A DNA stretch of 64,000 nt from an uncultured Duncaniella sp. (GCA_910584825.1 CAJUCI010000001.1:1-64000); one strand, 5' to 3'; numbered from the stretch's first letter, positions 34,312 through 43,947 are shown. Numbers and translations: made by a program. Notes: generated from the sequence alone by a model not told the origin.

Positions 34312-36033
34312 CTAAACTTTCGCTTTTTTGTTTTTCTTTTTGTCGGCCAGTTTGGAGTAGTCGCGCTCCTTGTCGGCAATTTCGCTGTGTAGTCGCTTGC
34401 CGAAGAAATCGGTGCCTGTGAGCGCGCCCACCACCTTGCGGGCGTCCTTCTTGTTGACATCAAAGAGGGTGTAGGATGGGAGCAGGTCAATGCGGCCCAC
34501 GTCGACACGCTTGCCCTGCACCTCACGGTTGAGAAGCTCTATGAGGTTGCCGGCAAAGAATCCGTCACGCTTGCCCACGTTGACATACACGCGCTCCATG
34601 CCTCGAGCGGCTGTGCGGCGGTCTTTCTCGCGGTCGTCGGCCGGACGCTCGTGCTTACCCCCTTTGCCTTCGCCCTTGTCCTTGCGCTTGCGCTCGGGCT
34701 TGGCGTCGATAAAGTCGATGTTGGGAGCATCTTTGTAGTAGTCGAGCAGACGGTTGAACTCGAGCGAGATTACGCGCTTGAGCAGGTCCTCTTCCGACAG
34801 CCACTCGAGTTTGCGCGAGATGCCGGGGAGATACTTGGCTATCTCCTCCTCGCTCACCTTCACGCGCTCGATGCGGTCGGCGAGATTGTAGAGCTGCTTT
34901 TCGATGATATGCTCGGGGGTAGGCACCTCGCGATGCTCGAAGGTCTTGCCGATTATGCGCTCGATTTCGCGCAGTCGGCCCTTCTCGCGCGAGTGGATTA
35001 TGGCTATCGACACGCCCTTCTTTCCGGCGCGGCCTGTACGGCCCGAGCGGTGGGTGTAGACAGCGGTGTCCTCGGGCAGGCCGTAGTTGATTACGTGCGT
35101 GAGGTCGCTCACATCGAGGCCGCGTGCGGCCACGTCGGTGGCCACGAGGAGGGTGACTACGCGGTCGCGGAACTTCTTCATCACGATGTCGCGCTGCTGC
35201 TGCGAAAGGTCGCCGTGTAGAGCCTCGGCGTTATATCCGTCGCGGATGAGGTTGTCGGCAATCTCCTGGGTGTCGCGGCGTGTGCGGCAGAACACGATAG
35301 CGTAGATGCCCGGCGAGTTGTCGACCACGCGCTTGAGCGCGAGATACTTGTCACGCGCGTTGACCATATAATATATGTGGCGCACATTCTCGGCCCCCTC
35401 GTTGCGTGAGCCTACGACAATCTCCTCATAATCCTTCATGTATCGGCGTGCTATCTTGAGGATGTCAGCCGGCATGGTGGCCGAGAAGAGCAGCGTCTTG
35501 TGCCCCTCGGGCACGTGCGAGAGTATCTCTTCGATAGAGTCGAGAAAGCCCATGTTGAGCATCTCGTCGGCCTCGTCGAGCACCACGGTGGTCACATCGT
35601 CGAGCTTGACCACACCGCGCTTGATTAGGTCGATGAGTCGGCCCGGGGTGGCCACGATGACGTTGACACCCGTCCGCACGGTGCGTATCTGGCTCTCGAT
35701 GCTCGAGCCGCCGTAGACGGGGATTACCTTCACTCCGGGGATATATTTTGAGAAGTCAACGAGGTCGCTGCTTATCTGGAGGCACAGCTCGCGCGTCGGG
35801 GCGAGCACGAGTGCCTGGGGCTTGCGCTCCGACGGGTCGATGCGCTGTAACAGGGGCAGGCCGAATGCGGCGGTCTTGCCCGTGCCGGTCTGGGCGAGGG
35901 CCACGATGTCGTTGGCGTCGCCGAGCAAGCGCGGTATTACACGCTCCTGTATGGGCATGGGTGACTCGAAACCCATCTCCTCGATGGCTCGGCGGAGAGG
36001 TTCGCTGACCCCTATCTCTTCAAATGATTTCAT
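34312..36033 (-). CDS. DEAD-box ATP-dependent RNA helicase
   Basis: A CsdA/DeaD-type RNA helicase of 573 residues, involved in ribosome assembly or mRNA turnover in the family. The ATG giving MKSFEEIGVSEPLRRAIEEMGF is chosen over an in-frame ATG eight codons earlier, since it matches the Q-motif spacing. Motif I is AQTGTGKTAA, II is VLDEADEML, III is SAT and VI is HRSGRTGRAGK. After a basic spacer (about 435-475) comes a DbpA-type RNA-binding domain (YVNVGKRDGFFAGNLIELLN). The C-terminal tail is Lys-rich. The predicted leader is about 130 bases, long enough for self-control. Confidence 0.93.
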   Translation of the reverse strand: MKSFEEIGVSEPLRRAIEEMGFESPMPIQERVIPRLLGDANDIVALAQTGTGKTAAFGLPLLQRIDPSERKPQALVLAPTRELCLQISSDLVDFSKYIPGVKVIPVYGGSSIESQIRTVRTGVNVIVATPGRLIDLIKRGVVKLDDVTTVVLDEADEMLNMGFLDSIEEILSHVPEGHKTLLFSATMPADILKIARRYMKDYEEIVVGSRNEGAENVRHIYYMVNARDKYLALKRVVDNSPGIYAIVFCRTRRDTQEIADNLIRDGYNAEALHGDLSQQQRDIVMKKFRDRVVTLLVATDVAARGLDVSDLTHVINYGLPEDTAVYTHRSGRTGRAGKKGVSIAIIHSREKGRLREIERIIGKTFEHREVPTPEHIIEKQLYNLADRIERVKVSEEEIAKYLPGISRKLEWLSEEDLLKRVISLEFNRLLDYYKDAPNIDFIDAKPERKRKDKGEGKGGKHERPADDREKDRRTAARGMERVYVNVGKRDGFFAGNLIELLNREVQGKRVDVGRIDLLPSYTLFDVNKKDARKVVGALTGTDFFGKRLHSEIADKERDYSKLADKKKNKKAKV

Positions 36034-36169
36034 AGAAATGATGTTATAATTAAGCATCCAGCTCAGTTAGTTCGTGAGGCTGTAAATCGGATGATGCTGA
36101 TATGCTGATATAAAGTAATAACTTTTCGCCCTGCCGGTGTGTTCGCTAAGATGCGATGCAAAGGCAGGG

Positions 36170-36201
36170 CAAAAGTAACGTTTTTTTATGTAAATAGCAA
36201 T
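36170..36201 (-). promoter_or_regulatory. Promoter of the helicase gene
   Basis: The minus strand gives ATTG (36201-36198, one mismatch to TTTG), a 20-base spacer and TACTTTTG (36177-36170). Transcription would start near 36165, leaving a leader of about 130 bases. The rest of 36034-36226 shows no other feature. Confidence 0.55.
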
Positions 36202-36226
36202 TTGGCTATTATCGTCAAGTGATGTT

Positions 36227-38656
36227 TTACCGTTCTATCCTGATGTCGGGAATTGCGTCCGTGCCCTCGACGATAAACTGTGCGTGGCCGTTGAATGCGG
36301 GGAAGGTAAACGAGTTTTCACCACCCACTGATGTGCCGGGAGCGGGCCGCTCGGCCACTCTGATAGCCGGGTCGCCGTTGCCTGAACCGAGCAGGGTGGC
36401 ACCCTCGGGGAGCGTTATGGTAAGCATGTCGCATGCGTCAGGCACGATGCGCCCCTTCGAGTCGAGCAGGTCAACGTTTATCACCTGCACACCGTCATGC
36501 GCATAGGCGCATCGGGCCTCGGCCTTAACTGCCGGACCGGTGGTCTCGATGGTGCGGGTGATGACGCGCTTGCCGTTGCGGTAGCCGTGGGCCACCACAC
36601 GGCCGGGCTTATAGACGGCGTCCCAGGCAAAATATCCTTCGGGATTGGCCTTCTTGCGGCCGAGGTTCTTGCCGTTGACCGTGAGCTGCACCTCGTCGAG
36701 GTTGCTGTAGGCCCACACGGCTATCGAGTCCCCCTCGTGACCTTGCAGGTTCCAGTGGGGGAAGATGTGGAGCACCGGCTCGTCGGTCCACTGTGATTTC
36801 AGATAGAATGCCTCGTCTTTGGGAAATCCGCAGTAGTCGAGCAGTCCGAACTGGCTGCCTGTTGCTGGATATTTCAGCGGGTTAGGCTCACCGCGATAGT
36901 CAAAGCCGGTCCAGTAGCACACGCCGGCAAGCCAGGGGCGCGAGGCATAGAAGTTCCATCCGCGGGCTATGCGGTTGAGGGTCGAGTCCTTCTCCACGTC
37001 GGGTGTGCGGTTCATCGACGCCATGCGGCCGTTGTCGCGGTCGTCGAAATAGACACCGCGCGTGCCGCAGCCGGTGGTCTCCTCCGAGCCGAACGCCTTG
37101 CGCGAGGGGTATTTGCCGCGGGCCTCGTCGACGGGGTTCTGCATTATATAGTTGTAGCCGGCCACGTCGGGGGTGAGCACCACCGTGGGGCCTCCGCTGG
37201 TGGCCACGGTCATGGCACGCGTGGGGTCGAGGCGGTGGGTGATGTCGCGCAATTCGCTCACAATGGATGTGCCCTTGGGGTCCCATTCCACGCCCCACTC
37301 CTCGTTGCCTACACTCCAGAGGATGACGGAGGGGTGGTTGAAGTCGCGGTCAATCATCTTCTTGAGCTGGCCGGTGTGATAATCGTTGATGCCGAGCAGA
37401 CGGTTCTCCTCCACCACGAGCAGGCCGAGCGAGTCGCATGCGGCGAGCACCTCGGGGGTCATGGGGTTGTGAGAGGAGCGCACGGTGTTGACACCATACT
37501 TCTTCAGCTCCTTCAGCCTGTAGATGTTCACTGCGTCGGGTATGCCCGCGCCCACTCCGGCGTGGTCCTGGTGCTGGTTCACGCCGTGCATCTTGAACGG
37601 CTTGCCGTTGATGAGCAGACCGCAATCGGCGTCAAACGCCACGTCGCGAAACCCCGTGCGTATCGTGTCGATGTCAGGCTCGCTCCCCTCGATGGTCACG
37701 CGCACGTCATAGAGGTTGGGCGCGTCGGGGCTCCAGAGTTTCAACGATTCGTCGGGGCGCAGGGCCACTGACCACTGTGCCTCGCCCTTGGGGCTGATGG
37801 ATGACGGGAGCGACAGGGATGTATAGTTGACACCGCTCACAGCCTTGCCTCCGGCCGGGCGGCCGTCGGTGTCGAGAAGTTCGACCTTGACAGTGAGGCC
37901 CTGGTCGCGGGTCGATTCGGAGTCGTTGACCACAGTGCCGCTCACATGTATAAGCGGACGTTGGTCGCCAAACTCTCGCTCGCGAGTGTCATAGCTCACG
38001 CGCAGCGAGCCGGGCTTGGTGTGGATGGCCGGGCGGGTCTCGAGCCAGGCGTGGCGATAGATGCCTCCCCCCTCGTAAAACCATCCCTCCTCAAGCGTGG
38101 CGTCAGAGCGCACGGTGAGCAGGTTGTCGCCACCATAATTAATATAGGGGGTGATGTCGTAGCGTTGCTGCGCATATCCGCTCGGCTCGCCGCCGAGATA
38201 GAATCCATTGAGCCACACACGGCTGTCGCGGAATATTCCGTCAAACGTCACATAGACCCTCTTGCCCGAATCGGCCTTCTCTACGGGCAGTGAGCGGCGA
38301 TACCATCCCACCGAAGTATCGGGATATTTGTAGCCCACGGTCTTATAACCGTGGCTGTGCGATGCCTCGGGGGCATAGGGGAGGTCTACGACGAAGTCGT
38401 GGGGAAGATTGACGCTTACCCATGTCGAGTCGTTGAACTTGGCTGAGTAGGGCCCCTCGTTGTGGATTGAGGCGGCCTTGGTGAGATAGTTGAAATATTC
38501 GGTGCCGGCCCCGAAATCGCGCGCAGGGTCAGTGTGGCCGAACGCAAACTTCCAATCCTTGTCAATTGAAACCTTTTGCCCGGCCTCGGCGGATGTCAGA
38601 GCGGAAAATGAAATAGCAAAGAATATAGCGAAACGCGTAAGGTAATGTAGATTCAT
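36227..38656 (-). CDS. Glycoside hydrolase family 2, beta-galactosidase-like, secreted
   Basis: An exported glycosidase of 809 residues. The start giving MNLHYLTRFAIFFAISFSAL is chosen because it supplies a signal peptide; the longer open frame upstream runs antiparallel to nothing useful and crosses the Lrp gene. Domains in order: jelly-roll sugar-binding domain (about 25-200), Ig-like domain (about 205-300), catalytic barrel (about 300-590) and C-terminal Ig-like/DUF4982-type domain. SVGNEEWG holds the acid/base Glu and FGSEETTG the likely nucleophile Glu. It probably acts in the periplasm on beta-linked galactose or a related sugar; the exact substrate is open. It lies 14 bases after an Lrp-type regulator gene. 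Confidence 0.88.
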   Translation of the reverse strand: MNLHYLTRFAIFFAISFSALTSAEAGQKVSIDKDWKFAFGHTDPARDFGAGTEYFNYLTKAASIHNEGPYSAKFNDSTWVSVNLPHDFVVDLPYAPEASHSHGYKTVGYKYPDTSVGWYRRSLPVEKADSGKRVYVTFDGIFRDSRVWLNGFYLGGEPSGYAQQRYDITPYINYGGDNLLTVRSDATLEEGWFYEGGGIYRHAWLETRPAIHTKPGSLRVSYDTREREFGDQRPLIHVSGTVVNDSESTRDQGLTVKVELLDTDGRPAGGKAVSGVNYTSLSLPSSISPKGEAQWSVALRPDESLKLWSPDAPNLYDVRVTIEGSEPDIDTIRTGFRDVAFDADCGLLINGKPFKMHGVNQHQDHAGVGAGIPDAVNIYRLKELKKYGVNTVRSSHNPMTPEVLAACDSLGLLVVEENRLLGINDYHTGQLKKMIDRDFNHPSVILWSVGNEEWGVEWDPKGTSIVSELRDITHRLDPTRAMTVATSGGPTVVLTPDVAGYNYIMQNPVDEARGKYPSRKAFGSEETTGCGTRGVYFDDRDNGRMASMNRTPDVEKDSTLNRIARGWNFYASRPWLAGVCYWTGFDYRGEPNPLKYPATGSQFGLLDYCGFPKDEAFYLKSQWTDEPVLHIFPHWNLQGHEGDSIAVWAYSNLDEVQLTVNGKNLGRKKANPEGYFAWDAVYKPGRVVAHGYRNGKRVITRTIETTGPAVKAEARCAYAHDGVQVINVDLLDSKGRIVPDACDMLTITLPEGATLLGSGNGDPAIRVAERPAPGTSVGGENSFTFPAFNGHAQFIVEGTDAIPDIRIER

Positions 38657-38670
38657 GGATATGGCAGAGG

Positions 38671-39135
38671 TCAGTCGTCGTAAGTCACGGGGAGCACACG
38701 CGATATGGAGTGGTCGAGCGAGATGAGTGTCTCGGTGCCCACGACTCCGGGTATCACCTGCAGCTTGTGGTTGAGCAGCTCCATCAGGTGCTCGTTGTCG
38801 CGTGCGAAGAGCTTGATGAGCATGGTGTAGGGGCCTGTGGTGAAGTGGCATTCCACCACCTCGGGAATCTTCTCCAGCTCGGGCACGACCTCGCGATACA
38901 TCGCACCGCGCTCGAGGTTGACACCGATGTAGGTACATGTGCGGTAGCCGAGTATCTTCGGGTCGACGTTATAGCCCGACCCGGTGATGACGTTAAGGTC
39001 TATCATGCGCTGTATGCGCTGATGGATGGCTGCTCGTGACACTCCACACTCCTGGGCCACATCTTTTGAGGCTATGCGGGCATTGCGCATCACGATTTCA
39101 AGGATTCTACGGTCAAGATTGTCAATTTTTTCCAT
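38671..39135 (-). CDS. Lrp/AsnC family transcriptional regulator (second)
   Basis: A 154-residue regulator starting MEKIDNLDRRILEIVMRNARI; an ATG five codons earlier (39150) is also possible. Residues 3-60 are the helix-turn-helix (CGVSRAAIHQRIQRMIDLNV). Residues 65-150 are the RAM ligand domain (FTTGPYTMLIKLFARD). The gene is followed by the GH2 gene after 14 bases, an unusual operon partner for an Lrp protein. Its promoter at 39205-39236 is divergent from the acyl-CoA ligase promoter. Confidence 0.92.
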   Translation of the reverse strand: MEKIDNLDRRILEIVMRNARIASKDVAQECGVSRAAIHQRIQRMIDLNVITGSGYNVDPKILGYRTCTYIGVNLERGAMYREVVPELEKIPEVVECHFTTGPYTMLIKLFARDNEHLMELLNHKLQVIPGVVGTETLISLDHSISRVLPVTYDD

Positions 39136-39204
39136 GACTGTTACCGGCATTTTTATCTATTGTAAGATTTTTAAAGCAATGATTAGTTATAAGCAATTAA
39201 TTGA

Positions 39205-39236
39205 CAAATGTACGTAAAAATTCGGTAATGTGAAAC
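39205..39236 (-). promoter_or_regulatory. Promoter of the Lrp-GH2 unit
   Basis: On the minus strand TTTC (39236-39233, one mismatch), 20 bases, then TACATTTG (39212-39205). The leader is about 65 bases. The gap 39151-39520 otherwise holds only the divergent ligase promoter and AT-rich sequence. Confidence 0.55.
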
Positions 39237-39449
39237 CTTTTTATCTAAAAAACTTAATAAATTGCGCAAAAATCGTGCATGCAGGGTGCAAATAGTCAGA
39301 ACGGTCGGCGGCCTCCGGCACGGATAAAAGAGTGGAGTTGAGGGGCGAAACTGTTGCTATATGTTAAGACGCGTGTGCAATTTATGAGGAAATGTTAACG
39401 AATATCAAATTTTTAAAGTTCCGATAGATGTCGGGCGAAAAAATGGTGT

Positions 39450-39457
39450 TACCTTTG
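39450..39457 (+). promoter_or_regulatory. -7 element of the acyl-CoA ligase gene
   Basis: TACCTTTG, an exact TAnnTTTG match, 63 bases upstream of the start codon. No TTTG lies at the expected -33 position. TACCTTTG recurs as the -7 of two other genes in this window (45364 and 48399). Confidence 0.5.
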
Positions 39458-39520
39458 CAGGAAGTTATAAATTTTACGGCCCCGGCATCGCCACGGGCCA
39501 GAACCCCATGACAATCGCTT

Positions 39521-41326
39521 ATGATTGACAATATTCTAACCCTCCTGCCTGCGCGCCACGCCGCCAAGCACCCCGACAAAGCCGCCCTTGCCGGACAGGA
39601 CGAACAGGACAGGTGGTATGACATCTCCTGGCGCGAATTCGAAGGCCAGGTCAAACTGGCCGCGCGTGCGCTGGCCTCGCTCGGCGTGCAGCCCGGCGAG
39701 TGTGTGGGCACATTCTCGGCCAACCGTCCCGAAAATCTCGTCACCGACTTCGCCTGCTACCGCAACCGCGCCGCGTCGGTGTCAATCTATGCCACCTCGT
39801 CACCCGAACAGGTGGCATATATCGTCAACGATGCTTCGTGTGCCATACTCTTTGCCGGCAACTCCACGCAGTATCATTTTGCCCGCGAGGCCCAGGCCAC
39901 TTGCCCCTGCCTCAAGCGCATCGTGGTCATCAAGCCTATCGAGCTTGACCCCGACGACTCGTCGTCGATGCTCTGGAGCGACTTCATACGCCTCGGCGAG
40001 CAGACCGGCCCCGAGGTCGAGGCGATGGTGGACAAGCGTGCCTCGGAGGCCACGCCCGACGACCTCGCCACCCTCGTCTACACCTCAGGCACCACCGGCG
40101 AGCCTAAAGGCGCGATGCTCTCGCACTCCAATTATGATTATGCCCTCGAGGCCCATCGCGTGAGGCTCGACATGCTCTCGCCCGACGATGTGTCGATGGC
40201 GTTCCTCCCTCTGAGCCACATCTTCGAGAAAGGCTTCACATATGTCTGCCTCATGCTGGGCATCAAGGTGGCCGTCAACCGCGACCCGCGCGCCATACAG
40301 GACACCATCAAGGAGGTGCGCCCCACGTGCATGTGTGCTGTACCGCGATTCTGGGAGAAGGTCTACACAGCCGTGCAGGAGAAGATAGCCTCGATGAACC
40401 CCGTGGCCCGCACTATGGTCAAGACCGCCCTAAAGGTGGGCCGCAAACGCAATCTCGACTACAAGCGTCACGGACTCAAGGCCCCCTGGCTGCTCGAGCG
40501 CAGCTACCGCTTCTTTGACCGCAAGGTCTTTGCCATGCTCCGCGGGGCCATCGGCATCGACAATCCCAATATCTTCCCCACAGCCGGTGCACCGGTGTCA
40601 TCAGAGATTGTCGAGTTCTTCCACTCGGCCGGCCTCTTCCTCATGACCGGTTACGGACTGTCGGAGACCACAGCCACCGTGACCTGCTTCCCTATGGTCG
40701 ACTATGAGATTGGCTCGGTGGGCACCACGATACCCTGGGTGCAGGTGAAAATAGGCGACAACAGCGAGGTGCTCGTCAAGGGCCCCACAGTCATGCGCGG
40801 CTATTACAACAAGCCCGAGGCCACGGCCGAGGCGTTCACCGCCGACGGGTGGTTCCGCACAGGCGATGCCGGATATATCGACAAGCAGGGCGCACTCTTC
40901 CTCACCGACCGTATCAAGGACCTCTTCAAGACCTCAAACGGAAAGTATATCGCCCCCCAGGCCATCGAGACCCGCCTGGGCACCGACAAGTTTATCGAGC
41001 AGGTGGCCGTCATCGGCGACAGCCGCAAGTTTGTGAGCGCGCTGATAGTGCCCGCCTATGCCGCGCTCCGCGCCTGGGCTGACGAGAAGAAGATACCCTA
41101 CACCTCGACAGAAGACCTCCTCGCCAACGAGCGTGTGCACGAGATGATGGAAAAGCGACTCGAGACGCTCCAGAAGGGTCTCGCCCCGTATGAGAAAATC
41201 AAGCGTTTCACGCTCATGCCCCACGAGTTCACGATGGACAGCGGCGAACTCACCAACACCCTCAAGCTCAAGCGTCGCGTAATCAACCGCAATTATGCCG
41301 AGGAAATCGAGAAGATGTACTCATAA
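39521..41326 (+). CDS. Long-chain fatty acid-CoA ligase (AMP-forming)
   Basis: Activates fatty acids to acyl-CoA through an acyl-AMP intermediate, 601 residues. The P-loop YTSGTTGEPKGAMLSHSN is at about 188-205. TGYGLSET (about 371-378) is the acyl-binding A5 motif. GWFRTGDAGYIDKQG (about 445-459) and DRIKDLFKTSNGKYIAPQ (about 466-483) are the hinge and C-terminal motifs. It is likely cytosolic or peripheral to the inner membrane. It begins a plus-strand run with asd and DedA. Confidence 0.93.
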   Translation: MIDNILTLLPARHAAKHPDKAALAGQDEQDRWYDISWREFEGQVKLAARALASLGVQPGECVGTFSANRPENLVTDFACYRNRAASVSIYATSSPEQVAYIVNDASCAILFAGNSTQYHFAREAQATCPCLKRIVVIKPIELDPDDSSSMLWSDFIRLGEQTGPEVEAMVDKRASEATPDDLATLVYTSGTTGEPKGAMLSHSNYDYALEAHRVRLDMLSPDDVSMAFLPLSHIFEKGFTYVCLMLGIKVAVNRDPRAIQDTIKEVRPTCMCAVPRFWEKVYTAVQEKIASMNPVARTMVKTALKVGRKRNLDYKRHGLKAPWLLERSYRFFDRKVFAMLRGAIGIDNPNIFPTAGAPVSSEIVEFFHSAGLFLMTGYGLSETTATVTCFPMVDYEIGSVGTTIPWVQVKIGDNSEVLVKGPTVMRGYYNKPEATAEAFTADGWFRTGDAGYIDKQGALFLTDRIKDLFKTSNGKYIAPQAIETRLGTDKFIEQVAVIGDSRKFVSALIVPAYAALRAWADEKKIPYTSTEDLLANERVHEMMEKRLETLQKGLAPYEKIKRFTLMPHEFTMDSGELTNTLKLKRRVINRNYAEEIEKMYS

Positions 41327-41354
41327 AGAATAATACAATAATACATACAGCATT

Positions 41355-42368
41355 ATGAAAGTAGCGATAGTTGGCGTCAGTGGCGCCGTAGGACAGGAGT
41401 TTCTCCGTGTGCTCGACGAGCAGAATTTCCCCATCGACGAGCTTCTGCTCTTCGGGTCGGAGCGTTCGGCAGGACGCAATTACACATTCCGTGGCAAGGA
41501 ATACACCGTGCAGCTTCTCCGCGACGAGCCCGAGGACTTCCGCGGCGTGGATTTCGCATTTGTCTCGGCCGGAGCATCGGTGTCAAAGAAGTATGCCGAC
41601 GTCATCACCAAGCTCGGCGCAGTGATGATTGACAACTCGTCGGCCTTCCGCATGGACCCCGATGTGCCCCTCGTAGTGCCCGAGGTCAACGGCGAGGACG
41701 CTTTTGACGCTCCCCGCGGCGTGATTGCCAACCCCAACTGCACCACCGCCATCATGGTGGTGGCACTCAAACCCCTCAACGACATCTCGCCCATCAAGCG
41801 CGTGCATGTGGCCACCTATCAGGCAGCCAGCGGCGCAGGTGCCACCGGCATGGACGAACTTATCAAGCAGTATGCCGAGCTTGGCGAGGGCAAGGAGCCG
41901 ACTGTCGAGAAGTTTGCCTATCAGCTCGCCTACAACCTCATCCCCCACATTGACGTATTCCTCGACAACGACTACACCAAGGAGGAGATGAAGATGTTTA
42001 ACGAGACCCGCAAGATTATGCACGCCCCCGAGCTGTCGGTGAGCGCGACCTGCGTGCGCGTGCCCGTAGTGCGCGCCCACAGCGAGGCCGTATGGGTTGA
42101 GACCGAGCGTCCCATCAGCGTGGCCGAGGCCCGCGAGGCATTCGCCAAGGCCGAAGGTCTCGTGGTGATTGACGAGCCCGCCGAGAAAAAATACCCCATG
42201 CCCCTCTTCGCCGCCGGCACCGACCCCGTGTTCCTGGGCCGTCTGCGCGAGGATGTAGCCAACCCCAACGGCCTCACCTTCTGGCTCGTGGGCGACCAGA
42301 TTAAGAAGGGTGCCGCCCTCAACGCCGTGCAGATTGCCCAGTACATGATTGCCCATCCCCGTAAGTGA
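41355..42368 (+). CDS. asd: Aspartate-semialdehyde dehydrogenase
   Basis: Reduces aspartyl phosphate to the semialdehyde, the branch point to lysine, diaminopimelate, threonine and methionine. It has 337 residues. [11 protein letters not shown] (7-17) is the NADP loop. C129 in ANPNCTT is the catalytic cysteine. [16 protein letters not shown] (about 150-165) binds substrate. It links functionally to the sulfur amino acid genes at the window start, because it supplies homoserine. It lies 28 bases after the ligase gene. Confidence 0.96.
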   Translation: MKVAIVGVSGAVGQEFLRVLDEQNFPIDELLLFGSERSAGRNYTFRGKEYTVQLLRDEPEDFRGVDFAFVSAGASVSKKYADVITKLGAVMIDNSSAFRMDPDVPLVVPEVNGEDAFDAPRGVIANPNCTTAIMVVALKPLNDISPIKRVHVATYQAASGAGATGMDELIKQYAELGEGKEPTVEKFAYQLAYNLIPHIDVFLDNDYTKEEMKMFNETRKIMHAPELSVSATCVRVPVVRAHSEAVWVETERPISVAEAREAFAKAEGLVVIDEPAEKKYPMPLFAAGTDPVFLGRLREDVANPNGLTFWLVGDQIKKGAALNAVQIAQYMIAHPRK

Positions 42369-42394
42369 TAACCGTAAGCTGAAAAAAGATAGAC

Positions 42395-43051
42395 ATGCTT
42401 CTTGCCATCTTTGACCCGGCCGGCATCATGAACACCTTCCTGAGTGCCGATGCCATGACCGTCTACCTGCTCGTGTTTGCCTTCATGGTCATCGAGAGCT
42501 CGTTCATCCCCTTCCCCTCCGAAGTGATAGTGCCCCCGGCCGCCTATCTCGCATGCACGAGCCACGAGGTCAACATCGTCGCCGTCGTGGCCCTCGCCAC
42601 AGCCGGGGCTATCGTCGGCGCGCTCATCAACTACTTCCTCTCGCTCTGGATAGGCCGTCCGATAGTCTACAAGTTTGCAGGCAGCCGCGTAGGCCACGCC
42701 CTGCTGCTTGACGAGGCCAAGGTCAAGCATGCCGAGGAGTATTTTGACGCCCACGGAGCCATCTCCACCTTCATAGGCCGACTCGTGCCCGCCGTGCGTC
42801 AGCTCATCTCCATCCCCGCCGGACTTGCCCGCATGAATGTAGGTAAATTCGTGATATTCACCGGCCTGGGCGCATTGACGTGGAACGTCGTGCTTGCCGC
42901 CCTCGGCTATTGGCTCGGCACCGTCGTGTCACGCGAACAGCTCTACGCCAAGGTCGAGGAATACAACGGCTATCTCACCTACGTAGGTCTCGGCATCGGA
43001 GTGATATGCGTCGGCATCATCCTCTACAACGCCTTCAAGCCCCGCAAATAA
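42395..43051 (+). CDS. DedA family membrane protein
   Basis: A 218-residue inner-membrane protein of the DedA/VTT family, with about five hydrophobic stretches. The family motifs are visible: ESSFIPFPSEVIVPPAAYLA (about 33-52) and FIGRLVPAVRQLISIPAGLARMNVGKFVIFTGLGALTWN (about 127-165), including the conserved R and G residues. Family members recycle lipid carriers such as undecaprenyl phosphate or act in pH and membrane homeostasis. It starts 26 bases after asd and is followed by a REP-like palindrome. Confidence 0.9.
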   Translation: MLLAIFDPAGIMNTFLSADAMTVYLLVFAFMVIESSFIPFPSEVIVPPAAYLACTSHEVNIVAVVALATAGAIVGALINYFLSLWIGRPIVYKFAGSRVGHALLLDEAKVKHAEEYFDAHGAISTFIGRLVPAVRQLISIPAGLARMNVGKFVIFTGLGALTWNVVLAALGYWLGTVVSREQLYAKVEEYNGYLTYVGLGIGVICVGIILYNAFKPRK

Positions 43052-43069
43052 TATCCGCGGCAGCATCAG

Positions 43070-43180
43070 GTAGGAGCGGCGGCTTTAGCCGCCGATATGG
43101 AGCTACGTATCAGACGATAATCCACCGGCTTAAAGTTAGCCGGGTCGTATCATATCGACGGCTAAAGCCGTCGCTCCTAC
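43070..43180. repeat. REP-like double palindrome
   Basis: Arms 43070-43099 and 43151-43180 are inverted copies of a 30-base unit starting GTAGGAGCGGCGGCTTTAGC, with two differences. Each arm is itself a small palindrome (CGGCGGCTTTAGCCGCCG and CGACGGCTAAAGCCGTCG). The two differences between the arms compensate each other, so each small hairpin stays perfect. A third hairpin (CCGGCT/AGCCGG) lies in the centre. The layout is that of paired REP units between genes. Confidence 0.8.
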
Positions 43181-43252
43181 AGTTCCGCCCCTTTGTGGAA
43201 TTTAGCCGCTCAGTTTACTGAGTCATCAGCATCAGCCACTCAACTCGCTGAA

Positions 43253-43284
43253 AATTACTAATTACTAATTGATAATTACTAATT
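43253..43284. repeat. AT-rich 7-base repeat before rpe
   Basis: Four to five TAATTAC/TAATTGA-type units, the inverse orientation of the ATTAGYA repeat. It ends seven bases before the rpe start codon. Upstream (43200-43250) is a degenerate version of the GC motif. Confidence 0.7.
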
Positions 43285-43291
43285 GTCATAA

Positions 43292-43945
43292 ATGGTCCAG
43301 GTAGCACCCTCGCTTCTTGCCGCGGATTTCGCCCGGTTGGGCGAAGCCGTTGAGATTGTCAACCGTAGCCGCGCGTCGCTCATACACATCGACGTGATGG
43401 ACGGAATGTTTGTGCCAAACATCTCTATCGGCTTCCCCGTGATAGCCGCCATCAACCGCATCGCCGAGAAGCCTCTCGACGTCCACATGATGGTGGTCGA
43501 CCCGGGCCGCTACGTCGGAGCCGTCCGCGATGCCGGCGCACATCTCATGAACGTGCATTACGAGGCGTGTACCCATCTCCACCGCGTGGTGTCGTCGATT
43601 CACGAGGCCGGCATGAAAGCCGGAGTCACCCTCAACCCCGCCACCCCCGTCGAGATGCTTGAGGACATAGTCGGCGATGTCGACATGGTGCTGCTCATGA
43701 GCGTCAACCCCGGCTTCGGCGGGCAGAAGTTCATCCCCAACACCATCCGCAAGGTCGAGCGTCTGCGCTCCATGCTTGAGCGTCAAGGCTCTCGCGCAGT
43801 CATCGAGATTGACGGCGGCGTGGACCTCAATACCGCCCCCGCGCTTATCGCCGCCGGGGCCGATGTGCTCGTGGCCGGAAGCTACGTGTTCAAGGCTCCC
43901 GACCCCATCGTGGCCGTAAGTGACCTCATAGACCTGTCAGAGTGA
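43292..43945 (+). CDS. rpe: Ribulose-phosphate 3-epimerase
   Basis: Interconverts ribulose 5-phosphate and xylulose 5-phosphate in the pentose phosphate pathway, 217 residues in one TIM barrel. APSLLAADFARLGEAV (4-19), IHIDVMDGMFVPN (about 31-43), HMMV and MSVNPGFGGQKFI (about 135-147) carry the metal-binding His and Asp residues and the phosphate loop. It starts seven bases after an AT-rich repeat and is followed at once by queA. Confidence 0.96.
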   Translation: MVQVAPSLLAADFARLGEAVEIVNRSRASLIHIDVMDGMFVPNISIGFPVIAAINRIAEKPLDVHMMVVDPGRYVGAVRDAGAHLMNVHYEACTHLHRVVSSIHEAGMKAGVTLNPATPVEMLEDIVGDVDMVLLMSVNPGFGGQKFIPNTIRKVERLRSMLERQGSRAVIEIDGGVDLNTAPALIAAGADVLVAGSYVFKAPDPIVAVSDLIDLSE

Positions 43946-43947
43946 TT

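Noticed and set aside
36034..36226. Small RNA gene in front of the helicase gene
   Set aside because: A promoter and leader explain the gap; no hairpin plus T-tract was found.
38657..38938. N-terminal extension of the GH2 frame
   Set aside because: It crosses the Lrp gene and its Arg/His/Pro-rich sequence is not protein-like; the later ATG gives a proper signal peptide.
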